NCBI RefSeq assembly: GCF_003990335.1
Contig: NZ_CP034683.1
Location: 510,501 to 574,500, forward strand
Source: Rheinheimera mangrovi
Lineage (GTDB): Bacteria > Pseudomonadota > Gammaproteobacteria > Enterobacterales > Alteromonadaceae
Direction of reading: 5' to 3'
DNA: 64,000 nucleotides
The translations under genes and the position numbers were made by a program. Shown in pieces: positions 1 to 8,790 of the stretch (its first letter is position 1; each line of letters begins with the position of its first letter). Under the pieces are notes generated by a model. The model searched no databases, was not told the origin of the DNA, and worked only from the letters and a program-made list of their open reading frames with translations.

Positions 1-178
1 TACGAAAATGCAGGGCTTTTTTGTTTCAATGTATTGATGCTACTCAATATTCTGTATCTGTTAATTGATTGATTTCTATAAGTTATTTTAAATCAATTGC
101 TTGCGTGTGAATTCGATGTTTATTTTTGTGTTTTACTCACCGATTTACCCGCCAATTTTACTTCGCTTAAGATATGCA

Positions 179-1171
179 TTAACTGCTTACTTTCGCAAGT
201 AGGTCATCAAATTGTTGCTCCACATAATCCAACACGTCATTCGATAGCTTTATAAAAACAGTTAACGCCTCCAGCCATTGAGTGGGGGTTTCAGCATACA
301 CCATAGGGCTAACATAGCTGTTGTATCGCTGCTCGAACTTAGGGTTGTCAGCTAAAAGCTGCAATCCGAAGCGTAACTCTTCAATAGGGGATTCAACCAT
401 TTGTGGATGTTGATTACCGTAGCGCTCAACATCTGTGCGGATTGCTTTAGCCACAAGTGCACCCAGTTGCTCGATATCTGAAGGTTGGGCGAGCTGGATA
501 TGGTAAGTATCGTAGATATGCCGAACTAAGGTCTCGTCATCATCCCGTTCGCTGTTGCGCTCTACACTAGCTGTTCTGCGCATCATTGACAGCAGTTTTT
601 CGGCTTGTGTCTCAATAATCGCAGCGCAGGATAACTGGTTAATCTCGACATCACTTTTCAGCATGCGCGAAAAAATAGACTGAATACTCCGTGGCTCAGA
701 GGCGCTGAGTAAATCAGATTCGATAAACTCCAGTTTGATAAATGGACGCAAACAGGGCGCTTGCTGATACTCCTGTGGGTAACGGATTTCGAAACTGAAA
801 TATCTATATTCATCCAACACTAGAGGCGCAGTTTCAACAGAAAAAATTTCACTCTGTGCAATAACTGACTCAACCAGTTGCTTAGCGGCCTTGCGTGCAT
901 TTCTTTTGGCATTTCGAGAGATGAGGTCGGAAAAAGCTGGCTTTGGGACCAGCTTTAGATCGACGTCTTCAGACATGCGATAGGTTTTGATTGCAGATTT
1001 CGCCAGTGCTGTTCCACCAGAGAACACGATGTGGTGATATTCGAGTTCAAGTGCAGATATCTGCTGCAGCAATTGCACTACGTAATAGTCTTTTTCAACA
1101 ATGGCAGTGTTGCCAAGCCCTAAAGCATTCGCAACATCGACAAAGAGTGAGCTATCGAACTTCGTTGACAC
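179..1171 (-). CDS. AbiEii-like nucleotidyltransferase toxin
   Basis: 330 aa, nucleotidyltransferase of the AbiEii/MNT-fold family, the toxin half of type IV-like (AbiE) toxin-antitoxin and phage-defence systems. Visible signature: SGGTAL at residues 51-56 followed by SEDVDL, giving the two metal-binding acidic residues D69 and D71. A conserved Lys/Glu block follows (K146, E148 in RPFIKLEFI), then the family's EKLLSMMRR and RHIYDTYHI segments (about 191-225). It lies directly downstream of the antitoxin-like gene and overlaps it by 20 bp, so the two are probably translated from one mRNA. Family members transfer nucleotides to tRNA or other targets; which substrate applies here cannot be told. 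The gene looks full length with all catalytic motifs. It sits at the edge of a conserved housekeeping block, which suggests an acquired insertion. Confidence 0.85.
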   Translation of the reverse strand: MSTKFDSSLFVDVANALGLGNTAIVEKDYYVVQLLQQISALELEYHHIVFSGGTALAKSAIKTYRMSEDVDLKLVPKPAFSDLISRNAKRNARKAAKQLVESVIAQSEIFSVETAPLVLDEYRYFSFEIRYPQEYQQAPCLRPFIKLEFIESDLLSASEPRSIQSIFSRMLKSDVEINQLSCAAIIETQAEKLLSMMRRTASVERNSERDDDETLVRHIYDTYHIQLAQPSDIEQLGALVAKAIRTDVERYGNQHPQMVESPIEELRFGLQLLADNPKFEQRYNSYVSPMVYAETPTQWLEALTVFIKLSNDVLDYVEQQFDDLLAKVSS

Positions 1172-1556
1172 GCTGTTTCCCTACCGCAATCTTGCGGGTA
1201 AAGCGCGAACTCTTAGGAATAATCTTCACATTTGCCGGAATTTGAGTGCTTTCGCCTGACAAATTTTTCAGAGACAAGTCATCAAGTTGATAATCAACAC
1301 CTAACCTTTCCATAGCCTCTATCATTACACCGTCATTACCGGCAGGGTTGTCCGGCATTAGCTGACCAGTGATGCGATTGATTCTGGCGCGCACATACAG
1401 GCCGTAGCCAATTTTCAATAACAAGCCTTCGCGTACCAGGCTTCTGAGCCCACGGCCAACCTGGTCATAATCAGCGATATCAGTAAAATCAGAACGTAGA
1501 AAAACAGAACGCTTAGAGCGCTTCACTCTGGTTTGTATTCTGTCTTGTATCGTCAT
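1152..1556 (-). CDS. AbiEi/DUF6088-like antitoxin
   Basis: 134 aa. The N-terminal half resembles a winged-helix DNA-binding domain (segment with GRGLRSLVREGLLLKIGYG). This is the layout of AbiEi and DUF6088 proteins, the cognate antitoxins and autorepressors of AbiEii toxins. I chose the ATG at 1556 because GGGAG sits seven bases before it; an upstream in-frame ATG at 1577 lacks a good ribosome site. The 3' end overlaps the toxin gene by 20 bp. Two perfect 16-bp direct repeats surround the -35 element upstream, as expected if this protein represses its own promoter. Assignment to DUF6088 rather than classical AbiEi rests on size and context, so the family name is moderate confidence and the antitoxin role is inferred from pairing. 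Confidence 0.75.
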   Translation of the reverse strand: MTIQDRIQTRVKRSKRSVFLRSDFTDIADYDQVGRGLRSLVREGLLLKIGYGLYVRARINRITGQLMPDNPAGNDGVMIEAMERLGVDYQLDDLSLKNLSGESTQIPANVKIIPKSSRFTRKIAVGKQRVNEVR

Positions 1557-1583
1557 CTGATATCTCCCGTTTATCATAGTTGT

Positions 1584-1612
1584 AGCATAAGCAAAAATAC
1601 GACAATGATCAA
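1584..1612 (-). promoter_or_regulatory. sigma-70 promoter of the AbiE-like operon
   Basis: On the minus strand TTGATC (1607-1612) and TATGCT (1584-1589) are separated by exactly 17 bp, a good sigma-70 promoter, with the start codon 27 bp beyond the -10. One copy of the 16-bp direct repeat fills the spacer and the other abuts the -35, so a bound regulator would exclude RNA polymerase. Confidence 0.7.
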
Positions 1613-1630
1613 ATGCAAAAATACGACAAT
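1591..1630. repeat. two 16-bp direct repeats, probable antitoxin operator
   Basis: GCAAAAATACGACAAT occurs at 1591-1606 and again, identical, at 1615-1630, giving a 24-bp period. The copies flank and interleave with the -35/-10 elements of the toxin-antitoxin promoter. Binding by the antitoxin is inferred from position; AbiEi proteins are known to repress their own promoters through repeated sites. Confidence 0.7.
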
Positions 1631-1930
1631 TAAATGAAGTTTTATCCAGTATTAATAAGTGCTTCAGAGGAGTACTTAATTCTAATTTTTTGTAAATCGT
1701 TGATTAGTGGAGAGGATAAAACATTGCCTGAAATAACCCTAACGTCGTAGAGACTAATAAGATGAATTGCATCTGTGTCAGACGTTTGAGGTGGAAAGCC
1801 CAATGGTATGTTTAGGGTATGACATAAAGCATTTTGCGAGGGACTGGCAGAAAGGGTCTTTGCTTGAGCTAAGATCAAGCAAAGACTTTAATCAGTTTTA
1901 TGAGTAGAGGTTTGATTTAAACTACTGATT
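1613..1930. other. gene-poor stretch between yicC and the AbiE-like operon
   Basis: Apart from part of the direct repeats and the hairpin, I see nothing convincing here. A 78-codon open frame on the minus strand would have to start with TTG inside the hairpin, has no ribosome site and shows no recognisable domain, so I do not count it as a gene. Confidence 0.5.
1856..1886. terminator. 12-bp perfect hairpin beyond yicC
   Basis: GTCTTTGCTTGA (1856-1867) and its exact complement TCAAGCAAAGAC (1875-1886) enclose a 7-base loop. On the plus strand the hairpin is followed by TTTAATC and on the minus strand by CCTTTCT, so the U-tract is weak in both directions. It separates the accessory toxin-antitoxin pair from the housekeeping block and may end yicC transcripts. 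Confidence 0.45.
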
Positions 1931-2791
1931 TTATTCTATATTCTGGATCTGCTCTCTCATCTGTTCAATCAAAACCTTAAGCTCCACCGCCGTATTGGTG
2001 ATCTCGGTTGAGATGGCTTTAGAAGACAAGGTGTTCGCTTCGCGGTTGAATTCCTGCATCATAAAATCGAGGCGGCGGCCTATGGCTCCGCCTTGTTTTA
2101 GGCTGTGGCGGGTTTCTTTGATATGAGCGTCTAAACGGTCCAGCTCTTCTGCTACGTCAGATTTTTGGGCTAAAAAGGCCATTTCCTGCTCAAGGCGGTT
2201 TTGGTCCAGTTCGGCTTTTACTTCCTGCAGGCGGTTTAACATTTTGTCGCGTTGCCATTGCAGTGCTTGTGGCAAATGGGTGCGTAAGGTGCTGACATGA
2301 GTGGAGATTTGATCCAGGCGGTCGCGGATCATTTGCTCTATGGCTACACCTTCACGGCCACGGCCTGCAACGAAGTCGACTAAGGCGGCGTCAAAAGCGG
2401 CCATCAGTTCGGCTTGTAAGCTGTCGATGTCTTCTTCCTGAGTTTCCATCACACCAGGCCAGCGCAGAATATCAACCACGTTCAGTTGGGCTTTGCCGCT
2501 TTGTTCGGCTAATAGGCTGGCGCTTTGCATCAGTTGTTTGGCCAAAGCTTCGTTAATTTTTAACTCACCAGCAGAGCTTGCAGCGCTGTATTTCAGGTTG
2601 ATTTCCAGTTTGCCGCGGTGCAGTTTCTGTCGCAGTTTGTCGCGTAATAAACCTTCTAAGCAACGAAACTGTTCTGGCAGGCGGAAATAGCTTTCCAGAT
2701 AACGTTGGTTAACGGAGCGGATTTCCCAAACGGCATTGCCCCAGCTGGCACGAATTTCGTGGCGGGCATAAGCGGTCATACTGTGGATCAT
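1931..2791 (-). CDS. yicC: YicC family endoribonuclease
   Basis: 286 aa, normal length for YicC. The start MIHSMTAYAR and the N-terminal block with EIRSVNQRYLE are typical, as is the conserved C-terminal segment (DFMMQEFNREANTL and IKVLIEQMREQIQN-like end). E. coli YicC is now known as an endoribonuclease that takes part in small-RNA turnover. It is divergent from rph across about 200 bp, the same arrangement as in E. coli. The C-terminal half is rich in charged residues and probably forms long helices. No sign of damage. Confidence 0.93.
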   Translation of the reverse strand: MIHSMTAYARHEIRASWGNAVWEIRSVNQRYLESYFRLPEQFRCLEGLLRDKLRQKLHRGKLEINLKYSAASSAGELKINEALAKQLMQSASLLAEQSGKAQLNVVDILRWPGVMETQEEDIDSLQAELMAAFDAALVDFVAGRGREGVAIEQMIRDRLDQISTHVSTLRTHLPQALQWQRDKMLNRLQEVKAELDQNRLEQEMAFLAQKSDVAEELDRLDAHIKETRHSLKQGGAIGRRLDFMMQEFNREANTLSSKAISTEITNTAVELKVLIEQMREQIQNIE

Positions 2792-2837
2792 AATGAGGTC
2801 CTGAAATACAAAATAATGCCGAGTATACCCGTCTTAA

Positions 2838-2863
2838 TTGAAGCTGCAACTTTGTTGACCGCG
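2838..2863. repeat. half copy of the dispersed palindromic repeat
   Basis: This 26-base stretch matches the left arm of the repeat at 4796-4920 (TTGAAGCTG, then CTTTGTTGAC, then GCG) but has no matching centre or right arm. It lies in the yicC/rph divergent region and looks like a truncated or decayed copy. Confidence 0.45.
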
Positions 2864-2993
2864 TTTAGTTGTTAGATCCGGTAGCAAGCTTGGTGCAAAA
2901 AACACTCTGCCGCAATTACTTAGCGTATAGATGGCACAGCAAGGGCGAAATCCCTATAATGAAGCACTTTTAATATCAGGTTGAGGCTTCACC

Positions 2994-3707
2994 ATGCGTC
3001 CTAGCGGCAGAACAGCGAGTCAAATTCGTCCTATTACTTTCACCCGTCAATTTACGGCTCATGCTGAAGGTTCAGTATTGGTTGAGTTTGGTAACACCAA
3101 AGTTATTTGTACTGCCAGCGTGATTGAAGGTGTGCCACGTTTTATGAAAGGCCAGGGCAAAGGCTGGATCACAGCTGAATATGGCATGTTGCCACGCGCA
3201 ACTCATACCCGTAACGACCGTGAAGCGGCTCGTGGTAAGCAGGGTGGCCGTACTATGGAAATTCAGCGCCTGATTGGCCGCGCTTTGCGTACTGCTGTGG
3301 ATTTAAAACTGTTGGGTGAAAACACTATTACTATCGACTGTGACGTGATCCAGGCCGATGGCGGCACCCGCACAGCCTCTATTACCGGTGCTTGTGTAGC
3401 TTTAGTGGATGCACTGAATTTTATGCGCGCTAAAGGCATGATTAAAACCAACCCGTTGAATTTTATGGTGGCTGCGGTTTCTGTGGGTGTTTATAAAGGC
3501 ACTGCTGTGGCCGATTTAGACTACGCCGAAGATTCAAACGCTGAAACCGATATGAATATCGTCATGACTGAAACCGGCAAAATCATCGAAATTCAGGGCA
3601 CGGCTGAAGAAGCGCCATTTAGCTTTGAAGAAATGCAGCAGATGATGGAATTAGGCAAACACGCCATCCGTGAAATTATCGACGAACAAAAACGCGTTTT
3701 AGCTTAA
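2994..3707 (+). CDS. rph: ribonuclease PH
   Basis: 237 aa, full length. RNase PH is a phosphorolytic 3'-5' exonuclease that trims tRNA precursors and takes part in ribosomal RNA turnover. The N-terminus MRPSGR and the central [15 protein letters not shown] and [15 protein letters not shown] segments are family signatures, including the phosphate-binding arginines. A GAGG-type ribosome site precedes the ATG. It is followed 33 bp later by pyrE, as in E. coli. The reading frame here is intact through to the end, unlike the frameshifted rph of E. coli K-12. Confidence 0.96.
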   Translation: MRPSGRTASQIRPITFTRQFTAHAEGSVLVEFGNTKVICTASVIEGVPRFMKGQGKGWITAEYGMLPRATHTRNDREAARGKQGGRTMEIQRLIGRALRTAVDLKLLGENTITIDCDVIQADGGTRTASITGACVALVDALNFMRAKGMIKTNPLNFMVAAVSVGVYKGTAVADLDYAEDSNAETDMNIVMTETGKIIEIQGTAEEAPFSFEEMQQMMELGKHAIREIIDEQKRVLA

Positions 3708-3740
3708 GTTTTACTTAAGGTTTTGAGGTCACACTAAGTT

Positions 3741-4385
3741 ATGAAACAGTTTCAAAAAGACTTTATTGAATTTGCCTTGTCGCGTCAGGTACTGAAGTTT
3801 GGCAGTTTTACACTGAAATCCGGCCGTACCAGCCCGTACTTTTTTAACGCAGGTTTATTTAATACGGGTGGCGACTTAGCCCGTTTAGGCCGCTTTTATG
3901 CGGCGGCGTTAGAAGACGCTGGTGTAGAGTTTGACCTGTTGTTTGGCCCTGCCTACAAAGGTATTCCTATTGCGACTACCACAGCTGTGGCTTTGTTTGA
4001 TCAGTACGGTAAAGATGTGCCGTATTGCTTTAACCGCAAAGAAGCCAAAACCCATGGTGAAGGCGGCAACTTAGTGGGTTCGCCTTTACAGGGCAAAGTG
4101 ATGTTGGTGGATGATGTGATCACGGCCGGTACTGCAATTCGTGAATCGATGCAGCTGATCCAGGCACAAGGCGCCAGTTTAAGTGGTGTGCTGATTGCAC
4201 TGGACCGTCAGGAAAAAGGTCAGGGCGAACTTTCTGCTATTCAGGAAGTCGAACGCGACTTTGGCACTCAAGTGGTGTCTATTATTTGTTTAAACGACTT
4301 AATCAACTACCTGCAAGGCAAACCAGAGCTGGCCCAGTATTTAGAAGCTGTGTCTGCTTATCGTGCCCAATATGGTGTGAGTTAG
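3741..4385 (+). CDS. pyrE: orotate phosphoribosyltransferase
   Basis: 214 aa. Transfers phosphoribosyl from PRPP to orotate, the fifth step of de novo pyrimidine synthesis, in the cytoplasm. The PRPP-binding loop [12 protein letters not shown] is present at about residues 121-132, and the N-terminal [11 protein letters not shown] substrate segment is intact. It follows rph by 33 bp with AGG before the start. No strong attenuator of the E. coli type was seen in this short gap, so expression is probably tied to rph read-through. Confidence 0.96.
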   Translation: MKQFQKDFIEFALSRQVLKFGSFTLKSGRTSPYFFNAGLFNTGGDLARLGRFYAAALEDAGVEFDLLFGPAYKGIPIATTTAVALFDQYGKDVPYCFNRKEAKTHGEGGNLVGSPLQGKVMLVDDVITAGTAIRESMQLIQAQGASLSGVLIALDRQEKGQGELSAIQEVERDFGTQVVSIICLNDLINYLQGKPELAQYLEAVSAYRAQYGVS

Positions 4386-4412
4386 GGTTTTAGATCCAAT
4401 AAAGGATAAGCG

Positions 4413-4784
4413 ATGAGTAAGCCAAACGGCACAGGTTTTGGGCGTATTATTAAAGCTGCGGATTGTAGCCGTAAAGGTTTTACTGCAGCTTGGGTGAACG
4501 AAGCCGCCTTTCGTCAGGAAGCCGGGCTTACTTTAGCTGCTATTCCTTTTGCCTGGTATTTAGCTGCTGATTTTGGTCACTTTGCTATTTTGATGGGGGT
4601 TTGGTTACTGGTGATTATTGTGGAGTTACTCAACTCTGCCATTGAAGCCTTAACCGACCGGGTTAGTTTAGAGCGGCATGAATTATCAGGCCGGGCTAAA
4701 GATATGGGCTCAGCTGCTGTGACTTCAGCGCTTGTCTTTGTCGCCTTAGTCTGGGCCGCCGCTATCTGGCAGAAGTTTAGTTAA
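4413..4784 (+). CDS. dgkA: diacylglycerol kinase
   Basis: 123 aa, the standard size of the small integral-membrane DgkA. It phosphorylates diacylglycerol to phosphatidic acid and recycles the lipid released during osmoregulated glucan and LPS modification. The signature ELLNSAIEALTDR (active-site Glu and Asn) lies at about residues 70-82, between predicted membrane helices; a third helix ends the protein. It is 28 bp downstream of pyrE with AAAGGA before the start, so it is probably the last gene of the rph-pyrE-dgkA unit. Confidence 0.94.
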   Translation: MSKPNGTGFGRIIKAADCSRKGFTAAWVNEAAFRQEAGLTLAAIPFAWYLAADFGHFAILMGVWLLVIIVELLNSAIEALTDRVSLERHELSGRAKDMGSAAVTSALVFVALVWAAAIWQKFS

Positions 4785-4795
4785 GCCTTCATATT

Positions 4796-4920
4796 TGAAG
4801 CTGTGGCTTTGTTGACTGCGCCCTCTCGTCAATTCAAAGTAGCGCCCCAGTCACATAGGACAACTATGCTCCTGGGGTCTCCTTCACTTGTCGCCGCGCC
4901 ACAACTCCAATTACTTTGGC
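4796..4920. repeat. dispersed palindromic repeat, copy 1
   Basis: About 125 bp lying between the convergent dgkA and slmA genes. The centre forms nested stems: CCCCAG with CTGGGG, and inside it CATAG with CTATG. The outer arms carry TGTGGC and GCCACA. Two further copies are at 15353-15470 and 51514-51631. This copy has roughly 13 additional bases left of the central stem. It is not an insertion sequence I can name. Confidence 0.75.
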
Positions 4921-4961
4921 TTAATGGTTTTGCTTGAGTTAACTGTGTTTAAACAGAAAAC

Positions 4962-4998
4962 AAAAAAACGGTCAACTTTAAGCTGACCGGTTTTTTTA
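4962..4998. terminator. bidirectional terminator between dgkA and slmA
   Basis: A run of seven A, then CGGTCA paired with TGACCG (4969-4974 with 4984-4989), then a run of seven T. It can serve as an intrinsic terminator for both converging transcripts. Confidence 0.8.
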
Positions 4999-5022
4999 TC
5001 TCTAGCTTTTAAACAGCAATCT

Positions 5023-5616
5023 TTAAACCGCAAAGATGGTCTTTTGCAGCAAAGCCCATTGGTTTGGCCACTGAGCTGTAGGCAAGCGGGCAAAACCTGA
5101 GCGGACAAACTGCTGCATTTTGCCTTCACAAATACCCAGCAACAGGTTGGCTAAATCACCTTCATCCACACTAAAACTTTTGCCTTCACGTAACTTACGT
5201 TCGCGTAGACATTGTTTTAACTGAGTTTCCAGCTTTTCATACAAGGCGCTGATGCGCTCCTGCAAACGTTCCTGTTCACCCTGTAAGGCATCACCGGTTA
5301 AAATCCGGCAAATACCAGGGTTACGCTCGGCGAAGATCAGCAACAGCTGCATAATCAGCTCGATGCGCTGCTCGGTTTGTTTGTGCTCCTGGACTATCGC
5401 ATTAATACGCGACAACAAGGTGTCTTCAATAAAGTCGATTAAGCCTTCAAACATCCGGGCTTTGCTAGGGAAATGACGGTACAATGCCGCTTCAGATACA
5501 CCCACCTGAGCAGCCAAAGCTGCTGTGGTGATACGCTGGCCCGCATGGCTTTGCAGCATAGCGGCCAGAGCCTGCAAAATATCTTCTTTGCGGTTGGGAC
5601 GTTTTGTTGTTGCCAT
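5023..5616 (-). CDS. slmA: nucleoid occlusion factor SlmA
   Basis: 197 aa, TetR family. SlmA binds chromosomal SBS sites and disrupts FtsZ polymers so that the septum does not form over the nucleoid. The N-terminal helix-turn-helix is clear ([21 protein letters not shown], about residues 33-53), followed by an all-helical C-terminal dimer and FtsZ-binding domain. I use the ATG at 5616, which has AAGGA six bases upstream; the frame continues upstream to 5631 without a better start. It is 18 bp downstream of dut on the same strand, the arrangement seen in enterics. Confidence 0.94.
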   Translation of the reverse strand: MATTKRPNRKEDILQALAAMLQSHAGQRITTAALAAQVGVSEAALYRHFPSKARMFEGLIDFIEDTLLSRINAIVQEHKQTEQRIELIMQLLLIFAERNPGICRILTGDALQGEQERLQERISALYEKLETQLKQCLRERKLREGKSFSVDEGDLANLLLGICEGKMQQFVRSGFARLPTAQWPNQWALLQKTIFAV

Positions 5617-5634
5617 GGAAATCCTTGTCACTAA

Positions 5635-6093
5635 TTACTGACGGCCAGAGTGACCAAATCCACCTTCGCCCCGGTCTGAAGCGTCAAAATCTGAAACAAT
5701 AGTAAATTCTGCCTGTACCACAGGCATAAACACCAACTGAGCGATGCGATCGCCAGGCTGGATAGTGAAGTCTTCCTGCGAACGGTTCCACATAGACACC
5801 ATTAACTGGCCCTGATAATCCGAGTCGATTAAACCCACTAAGTTACCCAGTACTATGCCGTGTTTATGGCCCAGACCAGAGCGTGGCAGTATAGTGGCGC
5901 ATAAGTTAGCGTCACCAATATGAATTGCCAAACCTGTTGGGATCAGCGTGGTTTGGCCAGGCGCCAGTTGTACTTCTGCATCCAGACAAGCACGTAAATC
6001 TAAACCAGCGCTACCCGGTGTGGCATAAGCCGGTAATGGGAATTCAGTGCCGATACGTGGGTCGAGAATTTTTAAATCAATGGCTTTTTTCAT
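5635..6093 (-). CDS. dut: dUTP pyrophosphatase
   Basis: 152 aa trimeric dUTPase, hydrolysing dUTP to dUMP and keeping uracil out of DNA. All family motifs are visible: [10 protein letters not shown] (motif 1), [15 protein letters not shown] (motifs 2 and 3 region), GDRIAQLV (motif 4) and the glycine-rich C-terminal arm [10 protein letters not shown] that closes over the active site. The start codon overlaps the 3' end of coaBC by 17 bp, implying translational coupling. Confidence 0.96.
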   Translation of the reverse strand: MKKAIDLKILDPRIGTEFPLPAYATPGSAGLDLRACLDAEVQLAPGQTTLIPTGLAIHIGDANLCATILPRSGLGHKHGIVLGNLVGLIDSDYQGQLMVSMWNRSQEDFTIQPGDRIAQLVFMPVVQAEFTIVSDFDASDRGEGGFGHSGRQ

Positions 6094-7300
6094 GCAGATA
6101 ACGCTCGTTAATCAATAAAAGAAGTTGGTGTGCCAGCTCTGTTTTGGCTTGTAAGCCAAACTGCTGTTCGCCGTCAGCCCAAAATACAGTGAGAGCATTT
6201 TGTTCGCTGTTAAAGCCCTGGCCTGTGACTGATACGTCATTGGCGCAAATCAGGTCCAGTTTTTTCTTCGCCAGTTTCTGGCGGGCATAATTGGCGACAT
6301 CCTGAGTTTCGGCGGCAAAACCTACAGTAAAAGGACGTTGTGACGTTAATGCAGCCACAGCGGCAATAATGTCCGGGTTTTTTACTAAGGTAAGATTGGT
6401 GCTGTCGTCGCTGGTTTTTTTCAGTTTCTGTGTTGCGACCTGCGCCACTTTATAATCTGCTACAGCGGCGCAGCCAATAAAGATGCTTGCACTGGTCGCC
6501 TGCTCTAATGCGGCCTGATACATCTGATCGGCAGTGACTACATCTATACGCTTGACCTGATCAGGGGTCTTTTGCTGCACTGGTCCTGCAATTAAAGTAA
6601 CCTGTGCACCCAATTGCACAGCGGCTTCAGCTAAAGCAAAACCCATCTTGCCCGAGCTGTGATTGGAGATATAACGCACAGGATCTATCGGCTCGCGGGT
6701 AGGGCCAGCGGTAATCACCAGCGATACGCCAGTTAAAGGCTGAACTCGCGGCGCAAAATGCTGCAGTACTAAATCCACCAGCTGCAAAGGTTCTAACATC
6801 CGGCCCATACCGACATCACCGCACGCTTGTTCGCCTGCGGCCGGGCCCCAGATGTAAAAATTACGTGTCTTTAATGTATCTATATTGTGTTTGGTGGCTA
6901 TATTTTTATACATCTGCTGATTCATTGCAGGAGCCACTGCCACTGGGGCATCAGTGGCCAGCACACAAGTGCTCAACAAGTCGTTGGCCAGGCCATGGGC
7001 CAAGCGGGCAATGAGATCAGCCGAAGCTGGGGCTATCAGTAATAAATCGGCCCATTTGGCCAGCTCAATATGACCCATAGCTGCTTCAGCAGCTGGGTCG
7101 AGCAAGCTGTTGGCCACCGGATTGCCGGATAAGGCTTGCAAAGTTAAAGGCGTAATAAATTCGCGCGCTGCGTCGGTTTGAATCACCCGTACTTCAGCGC
7201 CACGTTCTTTCAGACGGCGAATTAAGTCGGCACTTTTGTAAGCGGCAATACCGCCGCTAATGCCTAATAAAATGCGTTTTCCTGCCAGTAATAGTGCCAT
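6077..7300 (-). CDS. coaBC: bifunctional phosphopantothenoylcysteine decarboxylase/synthetase
   Basis: 407 aa, normal for the fused CoaBC (Dfp). The N-terminal flavin-dependent CoaC domain carries [11 protein letters not shown] near residue 13 and the active-site PAMN segment; the C-terminal CoaB domain carries the [15 protein letters not shown] segment and CTP-binding residues. The two domains carry out two successive steps of coenzyme A synthesis, from phosphopantothenate to phosphopantetheine. It is divergent from radC and heads the coaBC-dut-slmA operon. Confidence 0.96.
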   Translation of the reverse strand: MALLLAGKRILLGISGGIAAYKSADLIRRLKERGAEVRVIQTDAAREFITPLTLQALSGNPVANSLLDPAAEAAMGHIELAKWADLLLIAPASADLIARLAHGLANDLLSTCVLATDAPVAVAPAMNQQMYKNIATKHNIDTLKTRNFYIWGPAAGEQACGDVGMGRMLEPLQLVDLVLQHFAPRVQPLTGVSLVITAGPTREPIDPVRYISNHSSGKMGFALAEAAVQLGAQVTLIAGPVQQKTPDQVKRIDVVTADQMYQAALEQATSASIFIGCAAVADYKVAQVATQKLKKTSDDSTNLTLVKNPDIIAAVAALTSQRPFTVGFAAETQDVANYARQKLAKKKLDLICANDVSVTGQGFNSEQNALTVFWADGEQQFGLQAKTELAHQLLLLINERYLHEKSH

Positions 7301-7382
7301 GTCTGTCGCAGCAAAAAGTGGTTAAGTTGGCGTTAAGATAACACGGAAAGATGAAGGAAAACAAAAACTCAAGGAGGCGAAG

Positions 7383-8057
7383 ATGAGTATCAAAAGCTGG
7401 CCTGAAGGTGAAAGGCCAAGAGAAAAACTGCTGGCGCATGGCGCAGAACATCTATCTGACGGTGAATTGCTGGCTATTTTTTTACGTACTGGTGTGGCCG
7501 GAATGGATGCAGTGGAGTTGTCCCGCACTTTATTGCATCAGTTTGGTGGGCTTCGACCTTTGTTAGCAGCCAGTCAGGCTGACTTTTGCAAGGGGCACGG
7601 TTTAGGTCAGGCAAAATATGTGCAATTACAAGCGGTTATGGAGCTAAGCAGGCGCTATTTGGTGCAAAGCATGCAGCGGGATACTGTCTTTACCGAACCT
7701 GCTTTGGTGAAGCGTTATCTGCAACAAAGTTTAGCTTCGCAAAAACGCGAAGTTTTTATGTTGTTGTATTTAGACAGTCAACACCGGCTTATTTGCGCCG
7801 AGCCGTTATTTTTCGGCACTATTGATGCATCTCCTGTGTATCCGCGTATTGTAGTTCAGAGTGCTTTAGCGCATAATGCCGCCGCCGTTATTTTGGCTCA
7901 CAATCATCCATCCGGAGTTGCAGAGCCGAGCCGTGCCGATCGGGTTATAACGGAACGCCTGACTCAAGCCATGTCTCTTGTCGACATTAAGTTGCTGGAT
8001 CATTTTGTGGTAGGTGATGCAGAGGTTATTTCCTTTGCCGAACGCGGCTGGCTATAA
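7383..8057 (+). CDS. radC: RadC family JAB-domain protein
   Basis: 224 aa. An N-terminal helix-hairpin-helix-like region ([18 protein letters not shown] type) is followed by a C-terminal JAB/JAMM metalloprotease-like domain with the motif AHNHPSG and the downstream SRADRVIT, giving the His-His-Asp zinc ligands. The cellular role of RadC is unsettled: its original DNA-repair link was withdrawn for E. coli. An AAGGAGG ribosome site precedes the ATG closely. It sits directly before rpmB, as in enterics. Confidence 0.92.
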   Translation: MSIKSWPEGERPREKLLAHGAEHLSDGELLAIFLRTGVAGMDAVELSRTLLHQFGGLRPLLAASQADFCKGHGLGQAKYVQLQAVMELSRRYLVQSMQRDTVFTEPALVKRYLQQSLASQKREVFMLLYLDSQHRLICAEPLFFGTIDASPVYPRIVVQSALAHNAAAVILAHNHPSGVAEPSRADRVITERLTQAMSLVDIKLLDHFVVGDAEVISFAERGWL

Positions 8058-8107
8058 AGGTCTGAAGTTTGGATGTGCAAACGATCGCCTGAACCGTACA
8101 GATTTGC

Positions 8108-8136
8108 TTGAATTTGATCAGGCTTTCGTGTATAAA
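8108..8136 (+). promoter_or_regulatory. sigma-70 promoter of rpmB-rpmG
   Basis: TTGAAT (8108-8113) and TATAAA (8131-8136) with a 17-bp spacer, followed by a 5' leader of roughly 80 bases before the L28 start codon. The spacing and both hexamers are close to consensus, fitting strong ribosomal-protein expression. Confidence 0.65.
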
Positions 8137-8223
8137 TTGCGCCCTTTCAGAAATCCGGGGCATTCTTCTTGGCCAGAAGGATGAACGAAGCTCGAGCTGA
8201 AGTAATTTTGGAGAAACATTGAC

Positions 8224-8460
8224 ATGTCTAGAGTGTGCCAAATCACTGGTAAGGGTCCGATGGTAGGTAACCGTCGTTCACACGCCAACAACGCAACTAA
8301 GCGCCGTTTCCTGCCTAACCTGCAAACTCACCGTTTCTGGGTTGAAAGCGAAAACCGTTTTGTGACTTTACGTATTTCTACTCGTGGTATGCGTATTATC
8401 GACAAAAATGGCATCGATACTGTTTTAGCCGATCTGCGTGCTAAAGGTCAGAAGGTTTAA
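8224..8460 (+). CDS. rpmB: 50S ribosomal protein L28
   Basis: 78 aa, the usual size. The start [16 protein letters not shown] and the arginine/lysine-rich body are characteristic. It has no CxxC zinc ribbon beyond the single cysteine at residue 5, so this is the zinc-independent (C-minus) type. TTTTGGAG lies upstream of the ATG. It forms the standard rpmB-rpmG pair with the next gene. Confidence 0.97.
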   Translation: MSRVCQITGKGPMVGNRRSHANNATKRRFLPNLQTHRFWVESENRFVTLRISTRGMRIIDKNGIDTVLADLRAKGQKV

Positions 8461-8471
8461 GGAATTAAATT

Positions 8472-8627
8472 ATGCGCGATAAAATTCGTTTAGTTTCTTC
8501 TGCTGGTACTGGCTTCTTCTATACAACTACGAAGAACAAACGCACCATGCCAGAAAAAATGGAAATCAAAAAGTTCGATCCTAAAGTGCGTAAGCACGTG
8601 ATTTTCAAAGAAGCGAAAATCAAGTAA
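8472..8627 (+). CDS. rpmG: 50S ribosomal protein L33
   Basis: 51 aa, running from [14 protein letters not shown] to FKEAKIK. It begins 11 bp after the rpmB stop and is preceded by AAGGA. The protein lacks the CxxC pairs found in zinc-binding L33 paralogues, so it is the zinc-free form. It ends just before a strong terminator. Confidence 0.95.
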   Translation: MRDKIRLVSSAGTGFFYTTTKNKRTMPEKMEIKKFDPKVRKHVIFKEAKIK

Positions 8628-8639
8628 TTGAACTTAAAA

Positions 8640-8664
8640 AACCCGACGCAAGTCGGGTTTTTTA
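8640..8664 (+). terminator. terminator of rpmB-rpmG
   Basis: ACCCGAC (8641-8647) pairs with GTCGGGT (8652-8658) around a GCAA tetraloop and is followed directly by a run of T. This is a textbook intrinsic terminator. Confidence 0.9.
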
Positions 8665-8790
8665 TGAGCTATAAAGTACTGCATATCCACGTCATAGCTT
8701 TGTCTACTGTATCTTCTTCGCTTTCTTCTGGTTGTTCCGCCTGACTCTGGTTTACACTGCTGTTTTTCTTCTGCCCCGGTTTTTATCTTT

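Noticed and set aside
1..178. Possible gene or element at the left edge of the window
   Set aside because: AT-rich sequence downstream of the toxin gene with no open frame or structure that I can support.
1642..1878. 78-codon open frame on the minus strand
   Set aside because: It would start with TTG inside a perfect hairpin, lacks a ribosome site and shows no recognisable domain.
4790..4920. Insertion-sequence remnant between dgkA and slmA
   Set aside because: No transposase fragment; the sequence recurs elsewhere as a compact palindromic repeat instead.
8675..8720. Possible further degenerate copy of the dispersed repeat (segment with TAGCTTTGTCTACTG)
   Set aside because: Only about 15 bases resemble the left arm and there is no central stem; too weak to count.
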